The notes under the pieces: generated by a model
Told to the model about the DNA's origin: nothing
What the model saw: only the letters and a program-made list of their open reading frames with translations
Databases searched by the model: none
Assembly: GCF_014190805.1 (NCBI RefSeq)
Contig: NZ_JACHVQ010000001.1
Span: 2,356,001 to 2,420,000, forward strand
Length of the DNA: 64,000 bases
Origin: Flexivirga oryzae
GTDB taxonomy: Bacteria > Actinomycetota > Actinomycetes > Actinomycetales > Dermatophilaceae
Reading direction: 5' to 3'
Position numbers and translations under genes: made by a program
Shown: piece after piece, positions 26,985 to 36,976 of the stretch
Position numbering within the stretch: the stretch's first letter is position 1
Layout of the letters: every line of letters starts with the position of its first letter

Positions 26985-29383
26985 GCGCGTTGTCCGAACT
27001 CCCCCCGAAGCCCGTTGTCGGCGACACCGTTCCGCACGAGGCGGCGGTCGAGCACGTGACCGGCTCGGCGCTCTACACCGACGACCTGGTGGGGCGCATG
27101 CGTGACCTGCTGCACGCCTACCCCGTGTCGGCGCCGCACGCCCACGCCCGCGTCACCCGCCTCGACACGGCCCCGGCATACGACGTGCCCGGTGTCGTGC
27201 GGGTGCTGACCGCCGACGACGTCCCCGGGGTCAACGACTCCAACATCAACCACGACGAGCCGCTCTTCCCCGACGAGGTGATGTTCTACGGCCACCCGGT
27301 GTGCTGGGTGCTCGGCGAGACGCTGGAGGCGGCCCGGCTGGGTGCCGCAGCGGTCGAGGTCGACTACGAGGCGTTGCCGGCGCTGGTGACGATCCCGGAG
27401 GCGATCGCCGCGGGCAGCTTCCAGGGACGGGCGCCGACGGTGTCCCGCGGCGACGTGGAGGCCGGTATGGCGGCCGCGACGCGCGTCTTCAGCGGCACCT
27501 GGGAGGCGTCCGGCCAGGAGCAGTTCTACCTGGAGACGCAGGCGTCGATCGCGTATGTCGACGAGTCCGGCCAGATCTTCATCCACTCCAGCACGCAGAA
27601 CCCGAGTGAGACCCAGGAGATCGCCGCGCACGTGCTCGACCTGACCGCCTCGGAGGTCACCGTGCAGTGCCTGCGCATGGGTGGCGGCTTCGGCGGCAAG
27701 GAGACCCAGGCCAACGGCTACGCCGCGATCGCCGCGCTCGGTGCCACGCTCACGGGGCGCCCGGTGCGGGTGCGGCTCAGCCGCAACCAGGACCTGCAGT
27801 TCACCGGCAAACGCCCCGACTTCCTGTCCACCTGGGAGGCCGGCTTCGACGACGACGGGCACCTGCTCGCGCTCAAGGTGGAGCTGACCGCCGACGGTGG
27901 CTGGAGCATGGACCTGTGCCAGCCGGTGCTCTCCCGCGCCCTGTGCCACATCGACAACGCCTACTGGATCCCCAACATCCAGGCACACGGGCGCATCGCC
28001 AAGACCAACCGCACCTCGCACACGGCGTTCCGCGGTTTCGGCGGCCCGCAGGGCATGCTGCTCACCGAGAACATCATGGGCGTGGTCGCGCCGCAGCTCG
28101 GCCTGACCGGCGAGGAGCTGCGTCGCCGCAACTTCTACCGGTCCGCCGACCAGACGACGCCGTACGGCCAGCGGGTGCGGCAGATCGAGCGGATGCACCA
28201 GATCTGGGACCAGGTGCTCGCGGACAGCGACTTCGCCGGTCGCCAGCGGGAGATCGAGGAGTTCAACGCCACCCACGAGGACGTCAAACGCGCCATCGCG
28301 GCCACCCCGGTCAAGTTCGGCATCTCGTTCAACAAGAGCTCGATGAACCAGGGCGGCGCGCTCGTGCTGGTCTACAAGGACGGTTCGGTGCTGGTCAACC
28401 ACGGTGGCACCGAGATGGGCCAGGGGCTGCACACCAAGATGCTGCAGGTCGCCGCGACCGCGCTCGGCCTGCCGCTGGCCAAGGTCCGGCTCGCCCCGAC
28501 CCGCACGGACAAGGTGCCCAACACCTCGGCGACGTCGGCCAGCACCGGCGCCGACCTCAACGGCGGCGCGGTCAAGCACGCCTGTGACCAGATCCGCGAC
28601 CGCCTCGCGGTCGTCGCGGGCGGGATGCTCGGCGTGCCGCCGGCCGACGTGCGGTTCGCCGAGGGCACCGCCTACGGCCTCAACAGCGACCGCGACCCGA
28701 TCGCGTGGGACGAGCTGGTGCACATCGCCTACCTGCAGCGCATCCAGCTGCACGCGGCCGGCTACTACCGCACCGAGGGCCTGGAGTGGAACGAAGAGAC
28801 CTACAAGGGCTCGCCGTTCAAGTACTTCTCCTACGGCGCGGCGGTCTCCGAGGTCGAGGTCGACGGGTTCACCGGCGCCTACCGCACCCGGCGGGTCGAC
28901 GTCGTGCACGACGTCGGTGACAGCCTGTCGCCGCTGATCGACCTGGGTCAGATCGAGGGCGCGTTCGTGCAGGGCGCCGGCTGGCTGACGCTGGAGGACC
29001 AGCGCTGGGATGCCAGTGACGGTCCCGCGCGCGGCCGGTTCAGCACTCAGGGCGCCAGCACCTACAAGCTGCCGAGTTTCTCGGAGATGCCCGAGGTCTT
29101 CAACGTCCGGATGTTCGAGAACGCCACCGAGGAGGGCGCGATCTACGGCTCCAAGGCCGTCGGCGAACCCCCGCTGATGCTGCCCATCTCGGTCCGCGAG
29201 GCGCTGCGCAAGGCGGCGGCGGCCTTCGGCCCGGCCGGGATCAGCGTGCACCTGGCGTCCCCGGCGACCCCGGAGGCGGTCTACTGGGCGATCGAGGACG
29301 CGCGGTCGCGGACACCGGAAGCGCCTGCGGCGCAAGCGGTTCCGGCCGTTGCCGAGCGGCAACGCGTGCCATCGGGAGTATGA
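26981..29383 (+). CDS. xdhB: Xanthine dehydrogenase molybdopterin-binding subunit
   Basis: An 800-residue catalytic subunit oxidising hypoxanthine/xanthine to urate. Molybdenum-cofactor motifs are visible: MGGGFGGKETQ (about 231-241), TAFRGFGGPQG (about 348-358), GGTEMGQGLHTKM (about 474-486), and the catalytic glutamate in SKAVGEPPLML (about 724-734). The length is normal for the two-gene bacterial enzyme. Start overlaps the xdhA stop; xdhC begins 1 bp after its stop codon. Confidence 0.93.
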
Positions 29384-29384
29384 C

Positions 29385-30206
29385 GTGAACTGGTATGACG
29401 CGATCGGCCTGCTCCGGCAGCAGCGCCGCGCGGCGGTGCTGGTGACGCTCGTGGACGTGCGCGGTCACGCACCACGCGAGGCGGGCGCCAAGATGGTCGT
29501 GACCGCGGACGCCGTCTTCGACACCATCGGCGGCGGCAACCTCGAGGAGACCGCCGTCGCGACAGCCCGCGAGACGCTCGCATCCGACGCGCCTGCTCAT
29601 CCGCAGGAGTTGACGGTCGCACTGAGCGACAAGGCACCCGCCGAGCACGGCGTGCAGTGCTGTGGCGGCGAGGTGCGGATCCTGTTGGAGCCGTTGCCGG
29701 TTCGCGAGTCGATCGCGATCTTCGGGGTCGGCCACGTCGGATTCGAGCTGGCCCGCATCCTGGCCCGGCACGAGGTCGAGCTGCACCTGGTCGACTCGCG
29801 TGCGGCCCACCTGTCCCCCGAACGGCTCGCGGTGCTGGGCGACGCGGTCGCGACCGTGGTGCCGCACGTCGCACCGGTGCCCGAGGTCGTGCTCGGCGAG
29901 GTGCCGGCCGGCACCCATGTGCTGGTCATGACCCACGACCACGCCGAGGACATCGCGATCTGCGACGCGGCGCTGCGGTGCGCGCACCTGGCGACGATCG
30001 GGCTGATCGGCTCGTCGGCGAAGTGGACCCGCTTCCGCCGCCGGCTGGCCGAGGAGGGGCACGACGAGGCGGCGCTCGCGCGCATCACCACGCCGATCGG
30101 GCTGCCCGACCTGCCCGGCAAGGCGCCGGCGGTCATCGCGCTCAGCGTCGCCGCGGACCTGGCCCACCGCTTCACGGTCGCCCCGAGCGCGGCGGTGCAG
30201 CGATGA
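29385..30206 (+). CDS. xdhC: XdhC molybdenum cofactor insertion chaperone
   Basis: A 273-residue XdhC/CoxI protein, required in relatives to sulfurate and insert the molybdenum cofactor into xanthine dehydrogenase. The N-terminal XdhC domain includes GHAPREAGAKMVV and the conserved cysteine pair QCCGGEV (about 98-104). The C-terminal Rossmann domain begins IAIFGVGHVGFELARIL. The GTG 29385 is immediately after the xdhB stop, within the sequence GTATGACGTG; the longer open frame upstream lies inside xdhB and was rejected. Confidence 0.9.
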   Translation: MNWYDAIGLLRQQRRAAVLVTLVDVRGHAPREAGAKMVVTADAVFDTIGGGNLEETAVATARETLASDAPAHPQELTVALSDKAPAEHGVQCCGGEVRILLEPLPVRESIAIFGVGHVGFELARILARHEVELHLVDSRAAHLSPERLAVLGDAVATVVPHVAPVPEVVLGEVPAGTHVLVMTHDHAEDIAICDAALRCAHLATIGLIGSSAKWTRFRRRLAEEGHDEAALARITTPIGLPDLPGKAPAVIALSVAADLAHRFTVAPSAAVQR

Positions 30207-31495
30207 CCATCTACCGCGCGACCGTCATGGACACACCGGTCGACCCCTTCGGCGGCGGCGCGTTGCGTGCCGAATCCGACATCGCGATCGCCGTGGCCGA
30301 CGGACGGATCACCGCACGTGGGTCGTTCGCCGAGGTCCGCGCCGCAGCACCGGACGACGAGGTCCTCGACCTGCGCGACGGTGTGCTGCTGCCCGGCTTC
30401 GTCGACACGCACGTGCACTTCCCGCAGGTGCGCGCGATCGGTGCACTCGGCATGCCGTTGCTCGACTGGCTCGAGCACTCCGCGCTCCCGGAGGAGGCCA
30501 AGCTGCACGACCCGGCCTACGCGCAGGCCATCGCCACCGAGTTCCTGCACGGCCTGACCCGCGCCGGCACCACCTCCGCGCTGGTCTTCGGCTCGCACTT
30601 CGCGTCGGCCGTCGACGTGCTCTTCACGCAGGCCGAGCAACTCGGCCTGCGGATCACCAGCGGGCTGGTCGTCTCCGACCGGCTGCTGCGCGAGGACCTG
30701 CTGACCACACCGGAGCGGGCGTATGACGAGTCGGTCGCTCTGGCGTCGCGGTGGCAGGGGCACGAGCGGATCCGTTACGCGGTGACGCCACGCTTCTCCT
30801 ACTCGTGCAGCTCCGATCTGCTGGAGGCGTGCGGCGCGGCATACAAGGACATCGACAACGCCTGGTGCACCTCGCACGTCAACGAGAACGTCACCGAAGT
30901 GGCCGAGGTGACAAGGCTTTTCGGCGGCACGAGCTACGTCGGCACCTACCAGGACCACGGGCTGCTGGGAGCGCACACGATCCTGGCGCACAACGTCCAC
31001 CCGACCGACGCCGAGCTGGACATGCTGTCCGCGAGCCGGGCGGCGGTGGCGCACTGCCCCACCAGCAACGCCTCGCTGGGCAGCGGCATGTTCCCGCTCG
31101 CCGCGCACCTGCAACGCGGGGTGCGCGTCGCGATGGGCACCGACGTCGGCGGCGGCACCGGCTTCTCGATGTTCAAGGAGGGCCTGCAGGCCTACTTCAT
31201 CCAGAGCCTGCTCGGTGCGCAGGGCATGTCCCTGACCCCCGCCCACCTTCTGCACCTGGCCACCACGGCGGGTGCCGACGCACTCGGCCTGCGCGAGCAG
31301 GTCGGTGAGCTCAGCGTCGGCAAGCAGTTCGACGCCGTCTTCGTTGCACCAGAAGCGGATTCACCGCTCGGCGTCGGCATCTGGCACGCGTCGAGCGCGG
31401 ACGACGCGCTGGCGAAGATCTTCGCGCTGGGCACCCCCGCCGACATCGCCCGGGTCTGGGTCGACGGCCGACAGATCAAGCACGACACCTGGTAG
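30203..31495 (+). CDS. guaD: Guanine deaminase
   Basis: A 430-residue amidohydrolase converting guanine to xanthine, the substrate of the preceding xanthine dehydrogenase. Zinc-binding motifs are VDTHVHFPQ (about 66-74), TSHVNENVTE (about 229-238), and HCPTSNASLGSGMF with GTDVGGGTGFSMF (about 287-325), matching GuaD rather than the 8-oxoguanine deaminase of the same operon. The start overlaps xdhC by 4 bp. It ends the purine cluster before a nested palindrome. Confidence 0.92.
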   Translation: MTIYRATVMDTPVDPFGGGALRAESDIAIAVADGRITARGSFAEVRAAAPDDEVLDLRDGVLLPGFVDTHVHFPQVRAIGALGMPLLDWLEHSALPEEAKLHDPAYAQAIATEFLHGLTRAGTTSALVFGSHFASAVDVLFTQAEQLGLRITSGLVVSDRLLREDLLTTPERAYDESVALASRWQGHERIRYAVTPRFSYSCSSDLLEACGAAYKDIDNAWCTSHVNENVTEVAEVTRLFGGTSYVGTYQDHGLLGAHTILAHNVHPTDAELDMLSASRAAVAHCPTSNASLGSGMFPLAAHLQRGVRVAMGTDVGGGTGFSMFKEGLQAYFIQSLLGAQGMSLTPAHLLHLATTAGADALGLREQVGELSVGKQFDAVFVAPEADSPLGVGIWHASSADDALAKIFALGTPADIARVWVDGRQIKHDTW

Positions 31496-31508
31496 CCGCA
31501 CCGCCCCC

Positions 31509-31604
31509 CGCCGAGAGGACAACAAACACACCGACAGGACACGCAAATGTGCCCGTTCGGGCGCACTTTTCGTGTCCCCTCGAGCACAACGTGTCCTCTC
31601 GGCG
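31509..31604. terminator. Nested palindrome between convergent guaD and yjbR
   Basis: Three inverted repeats are nested in 96 bp: outer arms CGCCGAGAGGACA (31509-31521) and TGTCCTCTCGGCG (31592-31604), perfect over 13 bp; a middle pair GGACACG/CGTGTCC (31537-31543 and 31571-31577); and an inner stem-loop GTGC..GCAC around TTCG (31549-31566), followed on the right by CTTTT. The place between two convergent genes fits a bidirectional terminator. The long perfect outer arms could also mark a small palindromic repeat element. Confidence 0.65.
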
Positions 31605-31611
31605 ATGGACG

Positions 31612-32010
31612 TCAGTCCGCGATCGGGTGGTCCTCGAGGTATGCCGCGGCGAGCTTCTTCGGCGCCCGGTCGAGCCACGCCTCGACGACCACCTCGGTGA
31701 GCTCGTCGACCCCGATCTCGTCCAGCCGCACGAGCACCGCGGGGTAACCGTCGAAGTGCGGGATCGTGAAGTAGATGCTCGGATCGTCAGCGATGAAGGC
31801 CTGTTTCACGCCTTCGTCGGGCACCCGCACTCCGAGGATCTCGCCCTCGGGGGCGTTCCCGCCGAGGTCGGCGATGTCCTTCTTGTGCAGTGGCCGCTCC
31901 CAGACGAAGCCCTTGCCCTTCACCCGCCACATGAGATGACCCCACGACACCTTGGTGTCCACTTCCGGCAGGTCCGCCACGATCGCCCGCACGTCGTCCC
32001 AGGTCGCCAT
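31612..32010 (-). CDS. MmcQ/YjbR family protein
   Basis: A 132-residue protein with the YjbR-like double-wing fold: ATWDDVRAIVADLPEV, SWGHLMWRVKGKGFVWERPL and the C-terminal ELTEVVVEAWLDRAPKKLAA. Function is unknown, though the family is described as DNA-binding. The ATG 32010 was preferred; a TAGAGT box lies 8 nt upstream on the minus strand. A longer frame from 32061 has no supporting conservation. Convergent with guaD, divergent from the alcohol dehydrogenase. Confidence 0.82.
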   Translation of the reverse strand: MATWDDVRAIVADLPEVDTKVSWGHLMWRVKGKGFVWERPLHKKDIADLGGNAPEGEILGVRVPDEGVKQAFIADDPSIYFTIPHFDGYPAVLVRLDEIGVDELTEVVVEAWLDRAPKKLAAAYLEDHPIAD

Positions 32011-32084
32011 ACCCGGTAACTCTACGCGTATACCAGCGACCGTGCCGTCGGAGCGGACCAACGGCGCGTGCCAGGGTAGCCACC

Positions 32085-33236
32085 ATGACGCGCGAACTCA
32101 CCTACGTCACACGCGGCCGGCTCGAGTGGCGCGAGCGGGCCGATCCGCAGCTGCAGGCGCCCACCGACGTGCTGGTGCGCCCGTTCGTGGCAGGGCGTTG
32201 CGACGGTGACGTGCTGCCCCTGCACCACTCGGTGTCCCGGCCGATGCAGGCAGGTGTGAAGCTGCATCTCATAGACCCGGTCATCGCCGACATCACCGGC
32301 GCCGTCCCCTTCCACGGGCCGTTCGGCATCGGGCACGAGTGCATCGCTCAGGTCACCGCGACCGGCGACGAGGTCCGCGACCTCCGCGTGGGCGATGCGG
32401 TGGTCGTGCCGTGGTCCGTCTCGTGCGGCGACTGCCGGGAGTGCCGCCGCGGCATCACCGCGAAGTGTTCGACCGCTCGAGCCCTCAGCCCCGGAAAGGC
32501 GTTGGCAGCCTTCGGTTTCGGACCGTCGTGCGGCGCCTGGGGTGGTGTCGTCACCGACTCGCTCCGCGTGCCGTTCGCCGACCGGATGCTCGTGCGACTC
32601 CCTGACGGCCTCGACCCGTTGCGCGTCGCAGCCGCGGCCGACAACCTCAGCGACGCGTGGCGCTCGGTCGCTCCCCCACTGGACGGCACCCCGGATGCGT
32701 CGGTGCTGGTCATCGGCGGCGGCTCGCGCAGTATCGGTCTGTATGCCGCCGGTCTCGCCGTCGCACTGGGTGCTGCTCGGGTCGACTACGTCGACGACGA
32801 CCCCGACCGGCTGGCCATCGCGGAAGGGCTCGGCGCCGCCGTGCTGGAGGTGTCCCGGCGTCGATGGACCTCCGTCTCGCCCGCGATCGGCACGACCTAC
32901 GACGTGGCGGTGGAGGCCTCGTCGACCGAGCAGGGTCTGCGGGACGCGCTGCGCGCGCTCGGGCCGGGAGGGGTGTGCACGGCGACCGGCTACTACGTCG
33001 GCACCGGCACCAGGGTGCCGGTGATGGACATGTACGCGACGAGCGCGACCCTGCACGCCGGCGTCTCCAACGTGCGCCCTCGGCTACCGGAACTCCTCGA
33101 CTTCGTGGCGCGCACCGGGTTCGCCGCAGAGCAGGTCACCAGCACGCTGCTGCCCTGGGAGGACGCACCCGCCGGGTATGCCGCACGCACGACGAAGCTG
33201 GTGCTGCACCGCGAGCCGCTCGACCTGTCCGCCTGA
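32085..33236 (+). CDS. Zinc-dependent alcohol dehydrogenase (MDR family)
   Basis: A 383-residue medium-chain dehydrogenase. Catalytic zinc ligands are the Cys of VAGRCDGDV (about 39) and the His-Glu of IGHECIAQV (about 84-85), and the structural zinc loop is SCGDCRECRRGITAKC (about 113-128). The coenzyme-binding Rossmann fold starts VLVIGGGSRSIGLYAAGLA. The substrate is unknown. It converges on parE with 5 bp between the stops. Confidence 0.85.
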   Translation: MTRELTYVTRGRLEWRERADPQLQAPTDVLVRPFVAGRCDGDVLPLHHSVSRPMQAGVKLHLIDPVIADITGAVPFHGPFGIGHECIAQVTATGDEVRDLRVGDAVVVPWSVSCGDCRECRRGITAKCSTARALSPGKALAAFGFGPSCGAWGGVVTDSLRVPFADRMLVRLPDGLDPLRVAAAADNLSDAWRSVAPPLDGTPDASVLVIGGGSRSIGLYAAGLAVALGAARVDYVDDDPDRLAIAEGLGAAVLEVSRRRWTSVSPAIGTTYDVAVEASSTEQGLRDALRALGPGGVCTATGYYVGTGTRVPVMDMYATSATLHAGVSNVRPRLPELLDFVARTGFAAEQVTSTLLPWEDAPAGYAARTTKLVLHREPLDLSA

Positions 33237-33241
33237 ACCCG

Positions 33242-35365
33242 TCAGGCGTCGATGCGCTCGCGGTCCAGCTCCTTGGCGGACTCGACGATGAAGTCCTTGC
33301 GCGGTGCCACGTCGCTGCCCATCAGCAGGTCGAAGACCCGCTCGGAGTTCTCGGCGTCCTTCAGCGTCACCCGGCGCAGGGTCCGGTGCCGCGGGTCCAT
33401 GGTGGTCTCGGCCAGCTGGTGGGCGTCCATCTCACCGAGTCCCTTGTAGCGCTGCGGCTGCTTGACGGTGCGGCCCTTCTTCTGGAACTGCGCCATCACC
33501 TGCCGCATCTGCTGCTCGGAGTAGGTGTAGACGACCTCGCCCTTGGCCCGCCCCTGCGCCGTGGTCTCGATGCGGTGCAGCGGCGGCACGGCCGCGAAGA
33601 CCCGGCCCGCGTCGACCAGCGGGCGCATGTAGCGGAAGAACAGCGTCAGCAGCAGCGTGCGGATGTGCGCGCCGTCGACGTCGGCGTCGGTCATCAGGAT
33701 GATCTTGCCGTAGCGCGCCATCTCCAGGTCGAAGGTGCGCCCCGACCCGGCGCCGACGACCTGGATGATCGACGCGCACTCGGCGTTCTTGAGCATGTCC
33801 CCGATGGACGCCTTCTGCACGTTGAGGATCTTGCCGCGGATCGGCAGCAGCGCCTGGAACTCGGAGTTGCGCGCCGCCATACCGGTGCCGAGGGCGCTGT
33901 CCCCCTCGACGATGAACAGCTCGGTGTGGTCGGTGTTGTTGGACCGGCAGTCCTTCAACTTGCCCGGCAGCGAGGAGGATTCGAGCGCGCTCTTGCGACG
34001 CAGCGTCTCCTTCTGGACGCGCGCGTGGATGCGCGCCTTCATCTCCGCGACGACCTTCTCCTGCAGCTGGGACGACTGCGTCTTGAACTCGCGCTTGGTC
34101 GAGGTCAGGCGGGCGGTGAGCTCGCGCTCGACCACCTTGCTGACGATCTGCCGGACCGCCGACGTGCCCAGCACCTCCTTGGTCTGCCCCTCGAACTGCG
34201 GTTCGGCCAGCCGTACCGTCACCACGGCGGTCAACCCGGCCAGGATGTCGTCCTTCTCGACCTTGTCGTTGCCGACCTTCAGCCGGCGGGCGTTGGCCTC
34301 CAACTGCTTGCGGAAGACCTTGAGCAGCGCCTGCTCGAAACCGGCGACGTGCGTGCCGCCGTGGGGGGTGTCGATGACGTTGACGAAGGACTTCATCCGC
34401 TGGTCGTAGCCGGTGCCCCACCGCACCGCGACGTCGACGCCGCAGACGCGCTCCACCTCGGTCGGGGTCATGTGGCCCTGGTGATCGAGCACCGGCACGG
34501 TCTCGGTGAACGTCGACTCGCCCTCCAGGCGCCACACGTCGGTGACCGACGGGTCGGGCGCCAGGAACTCGGTGAACTCCGAGATGCCGCCCTCGTGCAG
34601 GAAGACCTCCTCGTGCGGGCCGTCGGCGCCGGGGGTGTCCGGCAGGCCGCGCTCGTCGCGGACCACGAGGGTCAGGCCGGGCACCAGGAACGACGTCTGC
34701 CGGGCCCGTGAGATCAGCTGGTCGTAGTCGAACCTGGCGTTCTTCAGGAAGATCTGGTGGTCGGTCCAGTACCGGATCCGGGTGCCGGTGACGCCGCGTT
34801 TGGTCTTGCCGATGATGCGCAGTTCACTGCCCGCGGTGAACGGCTCGAACGGGGAGTCCGGGCCGGGACCGGACTTCGGGTCGTCGAAGATGCCGGGCTC
34901 GCCACGGCGGAAGCTCATCGCGTAGGTATTGCCGTGCCGGTCCACCTCGACGTCGAGGCGGCTGGAGACCGCGTTGACCACGGAGGCCCCGACGCCGTGC
35001 AGGCCACCGGAGGCGGCATACGACCCACCGCCGAACTTGCCGCCGGCGTGCAGCTTGGTGAAGACGACCTCGACGCCGGTGAGACCGGTGCGCGGCTCGA
35101 TGTCGACGGGTATGCCGGCGCCCTGGTCGGCGATCGCGACCGAGCCGTCCGCATAGAGGGTGATCAGGACGTGGTTGCCGCGCCCGGCGAGCGCCTCGTC
35201 CACCGCGTTGTCGATGATCTCCCAGAGGCAGTGCATCAGGCCGCGGCCGTCGGTCGAGCCGATGTACATGCCGGGTCGCTTGCGGACCGCCTCCAGGCCT
35301 TCGAGCACCTGCAGGTGGCGTGCGGTGTATTCGCTCTTGGACGTGGTGGACGGGCTTGCGGTCAC
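33242..35365 (-). CDS. parE: DNA topoisomerase IV subunit B
   Basis: A 707-residue ATPase subunit of topoisomerase IV. GHKL ATP-binding motifs are visible: EIIDNAVDEALAG (about 49-61), ADQGAGIPVD, and LHAGGKFGGGSYAASGGLHG (about 104-123). The TOPRIM domain has FIVEGDSALG (about 475) and DADVDGAHIRTLLL (about 555-568). It pairs with the A subunit 17 kb away; separated parC and parE are, from memory, also seen in Streptomyces. The GTG start at 35365 has GGAGAGAG upstream. Confidence 0.9.
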   Translation of the reverse strand: MTASPSTTSKSEYTARHLQVLEGLEAVRKRPGMYIGSTDGRGLMHCLWEIIDNAVDEALAGRGNHVLITLYADGSVAIADQGAGIPVDIEPRTGLTGVEVVFTKLHAGGKFGGGSYAASGGLHGVGASVVNAVSSRLDVEVDRHGNTYAMSFRRGEPGIFDDPKSGPGPDSPFEPFTAGSELRIIGKTKRGVTGTRIRYWTDHQIFLKNARFDYDQLISRARQTSFLVPGLTLVVRDERGLPDTPGADGPHEEVFLHEGGISEFTEFLAPDPSVTDVWRLEGESTFTETVPVLDHQGHMTPTEVERVCGVDVAVRWGTGYDQRMKSFVNVIDTPHGGTHVAGFEQALLKVFRKQLEANARRLKVGNDKVEKDDILAGLTAVVTVRLAEPQFEGQTKEVLGTSAVRQIVSKVVERELTARLTSTKREFKTQSSQLQEKVVAEMKARIHARVQKETLRRKSALESSSLPGKLKDCRSNNTDHTELFIVEGDSALGTGMAARNSEFQALLPIRGKILNVQKASIGDMLKNAECASIIQVVGAGSGRTFDLEMARYGKIILMTDADVDGAHIRTLLLTLFFRYMRPLVDAGRVFAAVPPLHRIETTAQGRAKGEVVYTYSEQQMRQVMAQFQKKGRTVKQPQRYKGLGEMDAHQLAETTMDPRHRTLRRVTLKDAENSERVFDLLMGSDVAPRKDFIVESAKELDRERIDA

Positions 35366-35538
35366 GAGTGGTGCTCTCTCCTGGCTGGTGTGCGCCCGCT
35401 CGCGCGGGCGGAAAGGCTTCGAGGCAGGTTAACGCTCGGGGCCGACGATCCCGTGCAGGCGCACGGATCCCGGACGACAACGCCCCGCGACCGGGCGTCG
35501 CATATTCGGTTGACGCGACCGGGTGGACACGCGTTAGA

Positions 35539-35556
35539 TATCTCGATGTCAAGATA
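35539..35556. promoter_or_regulatory. MarR-type palindromic operator candidate
   Basis: An 18-bp imperfect palindrome TATCTCGATGTCAAGATA (7 of 9 positions paired) ends 18 bp before the GTG start of the MFS gene. It has the pattern seen with several MarR-family repressors (TATCTTGA...TCAAGATA). It is in the only AT-rich part of the upstream region, which is otherwise G+C-rich. No MarR gene is in the window. Confidence 0.5.
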
Positions 35557-35574
35557 CTTCGGCCGAGGGGAACC

Positions 35575-36855
35575 GTGAAAGCACTGCTGCGCCGCATCCT
35601 GTCCGACGATCCGCTGATCCGGGCGATGTCCTACCAGTCGGTGCTGTCCGCCTTCGGGGAGGGCGCCTTCCTCACCGGCTCGGCCGTGTTCTTCACCCAG
35701 ATCGTCGGACTCAGCGCGGCGCAGGTCGGCCTCGGCCTGACCATCGCCGGGATCGCGACCTTCCTGGTCGCCGTGCCGCTGGGCAAACTCGCCGACCTGG
35801 TCGGGACCCGCCGCACCTGGATCATCGGCGCCTTCTGCGAGGCACTGCTCTTCGCCGGCTGGCTGCTCATCGGCGACTTCGCCGGGTATGTCGCCGTCAC
35901 CATCGCGCTGCAGCTCGTCCAGACCTGGATGCGCGCCGGGCGCAACGCCTACCGCTTCGACGTCTTCCCCCGGGAGACGCGCGTCCGCTCGCTGGCCTAC
36001 ATGCGGGCCTCGCGCAACGTGGGCTACACCCTCGGCGCCCTGGCCAGCGGGCTCGCGCTCGCTGCCGACGACGACACCCTGGTGCGCGCGGTGCCGCTGC
36101 TGACCGCGGTGGTGCTGCTGGCCAACACCGCGTGGGTCACCCGGCTGCCACGCGTCGCACCGCACGCGGGGGGCGCGCCGGAGGACGCCCCGGCACCCGG
36201 CGCCGGGAAACGCCGCAGCGCGCTGCACAACCGCGGGTTCCTGCTCACCAGCATCTGCGACGGCGTGCTCGGCACCCACGGTGTGCTGCTCAACACCGTC
36301 ATCCCGCTGTGGCTCGTCGAGCGGACCGACGCGCCGCGCGTCCTGCTCGCCTGGCTGTTCGGCACCAACACGGTGATGGCGGTGTTCCTGCAGGTCGTCG
36401 CCGCCCGCGGGGTCGACGACCCCCGTACCTCGCTGCGCGCGGAACGACGCGGAGCGCTGTGCTTCGTGCTGTCCTGCGCGATCGTCGCCGTCACCCACGA
36501 CACGGCCGGCTGGCTCACGATCGCCCTGGTCTGGCTGGGCCACGTGACTGTCACCGGCACCGAGCTGTTCCAGTCGGCCGGCCAGTGGGGGCTACAGGCC
36601 GAGCTGTCCGATCCGCGCCGCCGCGGGGAGTACCAGGGCGTCGCGCAGCTGGGGTACACGCTGGGCACGGTCTGGGCGCCCGCCGCCTACACGTTCCTGG
36701 CGATGGACTGGGGCCCCTCCGGCTGGCTGGTCATCGCCGTGGTCGTGGTCGCCGCCGCGATCGTCATACATCCGGCCGCGCGCAGCGCGGAGCGCTATCT
36801 GGCCCGCGAGGAACGCCCGCCCGCGCCGCTTCGTCCCAACGTCACAAGATTGTGA
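35575..36855 (+). CDS. MFS transporter
   Basis: A 426-residue permease with about 12 membrane segments. Typical MFS loop motifs are present, GKLADLVGTRRTWI (about 78-91) and PRETRVRSLAYMRASRNVGYTL (about 132-153), the latter resembling the RxxxxxRA signature. The substrate is unknown; a drug or metabolite exporter under MarR-type control is likely. The GTG 35575 has GAGGGG upstream and sits just after the palindrome. An upstream in-frame extension overlaps the parE promoter and was rejected. Confidence 0.8.
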   Translation: MKALLRRILSDDPLIRAMSYQSVLSAFGEGAFLTGSAVFFTQIVGLSAAQVGLGLTIAGIATFLVAVPLGKLADLVGTRRTWIIGAFCEALLFAGWLLIGDFAGYVAVTIALQLVQTWMRAGRNAYRFDVFPRETRVRSLAYMRASRNVGYTLGALASGLALAADDDTLVRAVPLLTAVVLLANTAWVTRLPRVAPHAGGAPEDAPAPGAGKRRSALHNRGFLLTSICDGVLGTHGVLLNTVIPLWLVERTDAPRVLLAWLFGTNTVMAVFLQVVAARGVDDPRTSLRAERRGALCFVLSCAIVAVTHDTAGWLTIALVWLGHVTVTGTELFQSAGQWGLQAELSDPRRRGEYQGVAQLGYTLGTVWAPAAYTFLAMDWGPSGWLVIAVVVVAAAIVIHPAARSAERYLAREERPPAPLRPNVTRL

Positions 36856-36976
36856 AGCACGCCACACGCCGGGGATATGTTTCGACGGGAATCCCCTCGC
36901 GTGATTGACTGTTGACTACTTCGAGGACGGAAATCCCGGGGTGACCGGGAAGACCCGCAACGAGAGGATGAAGATC

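Noticed and set aside
29597..31255. Minus-strand open frame of 552 codons opposite xdhC and guaD
   Set aside because: Shadow frame; both plus-strand genes have full active-site motifs.
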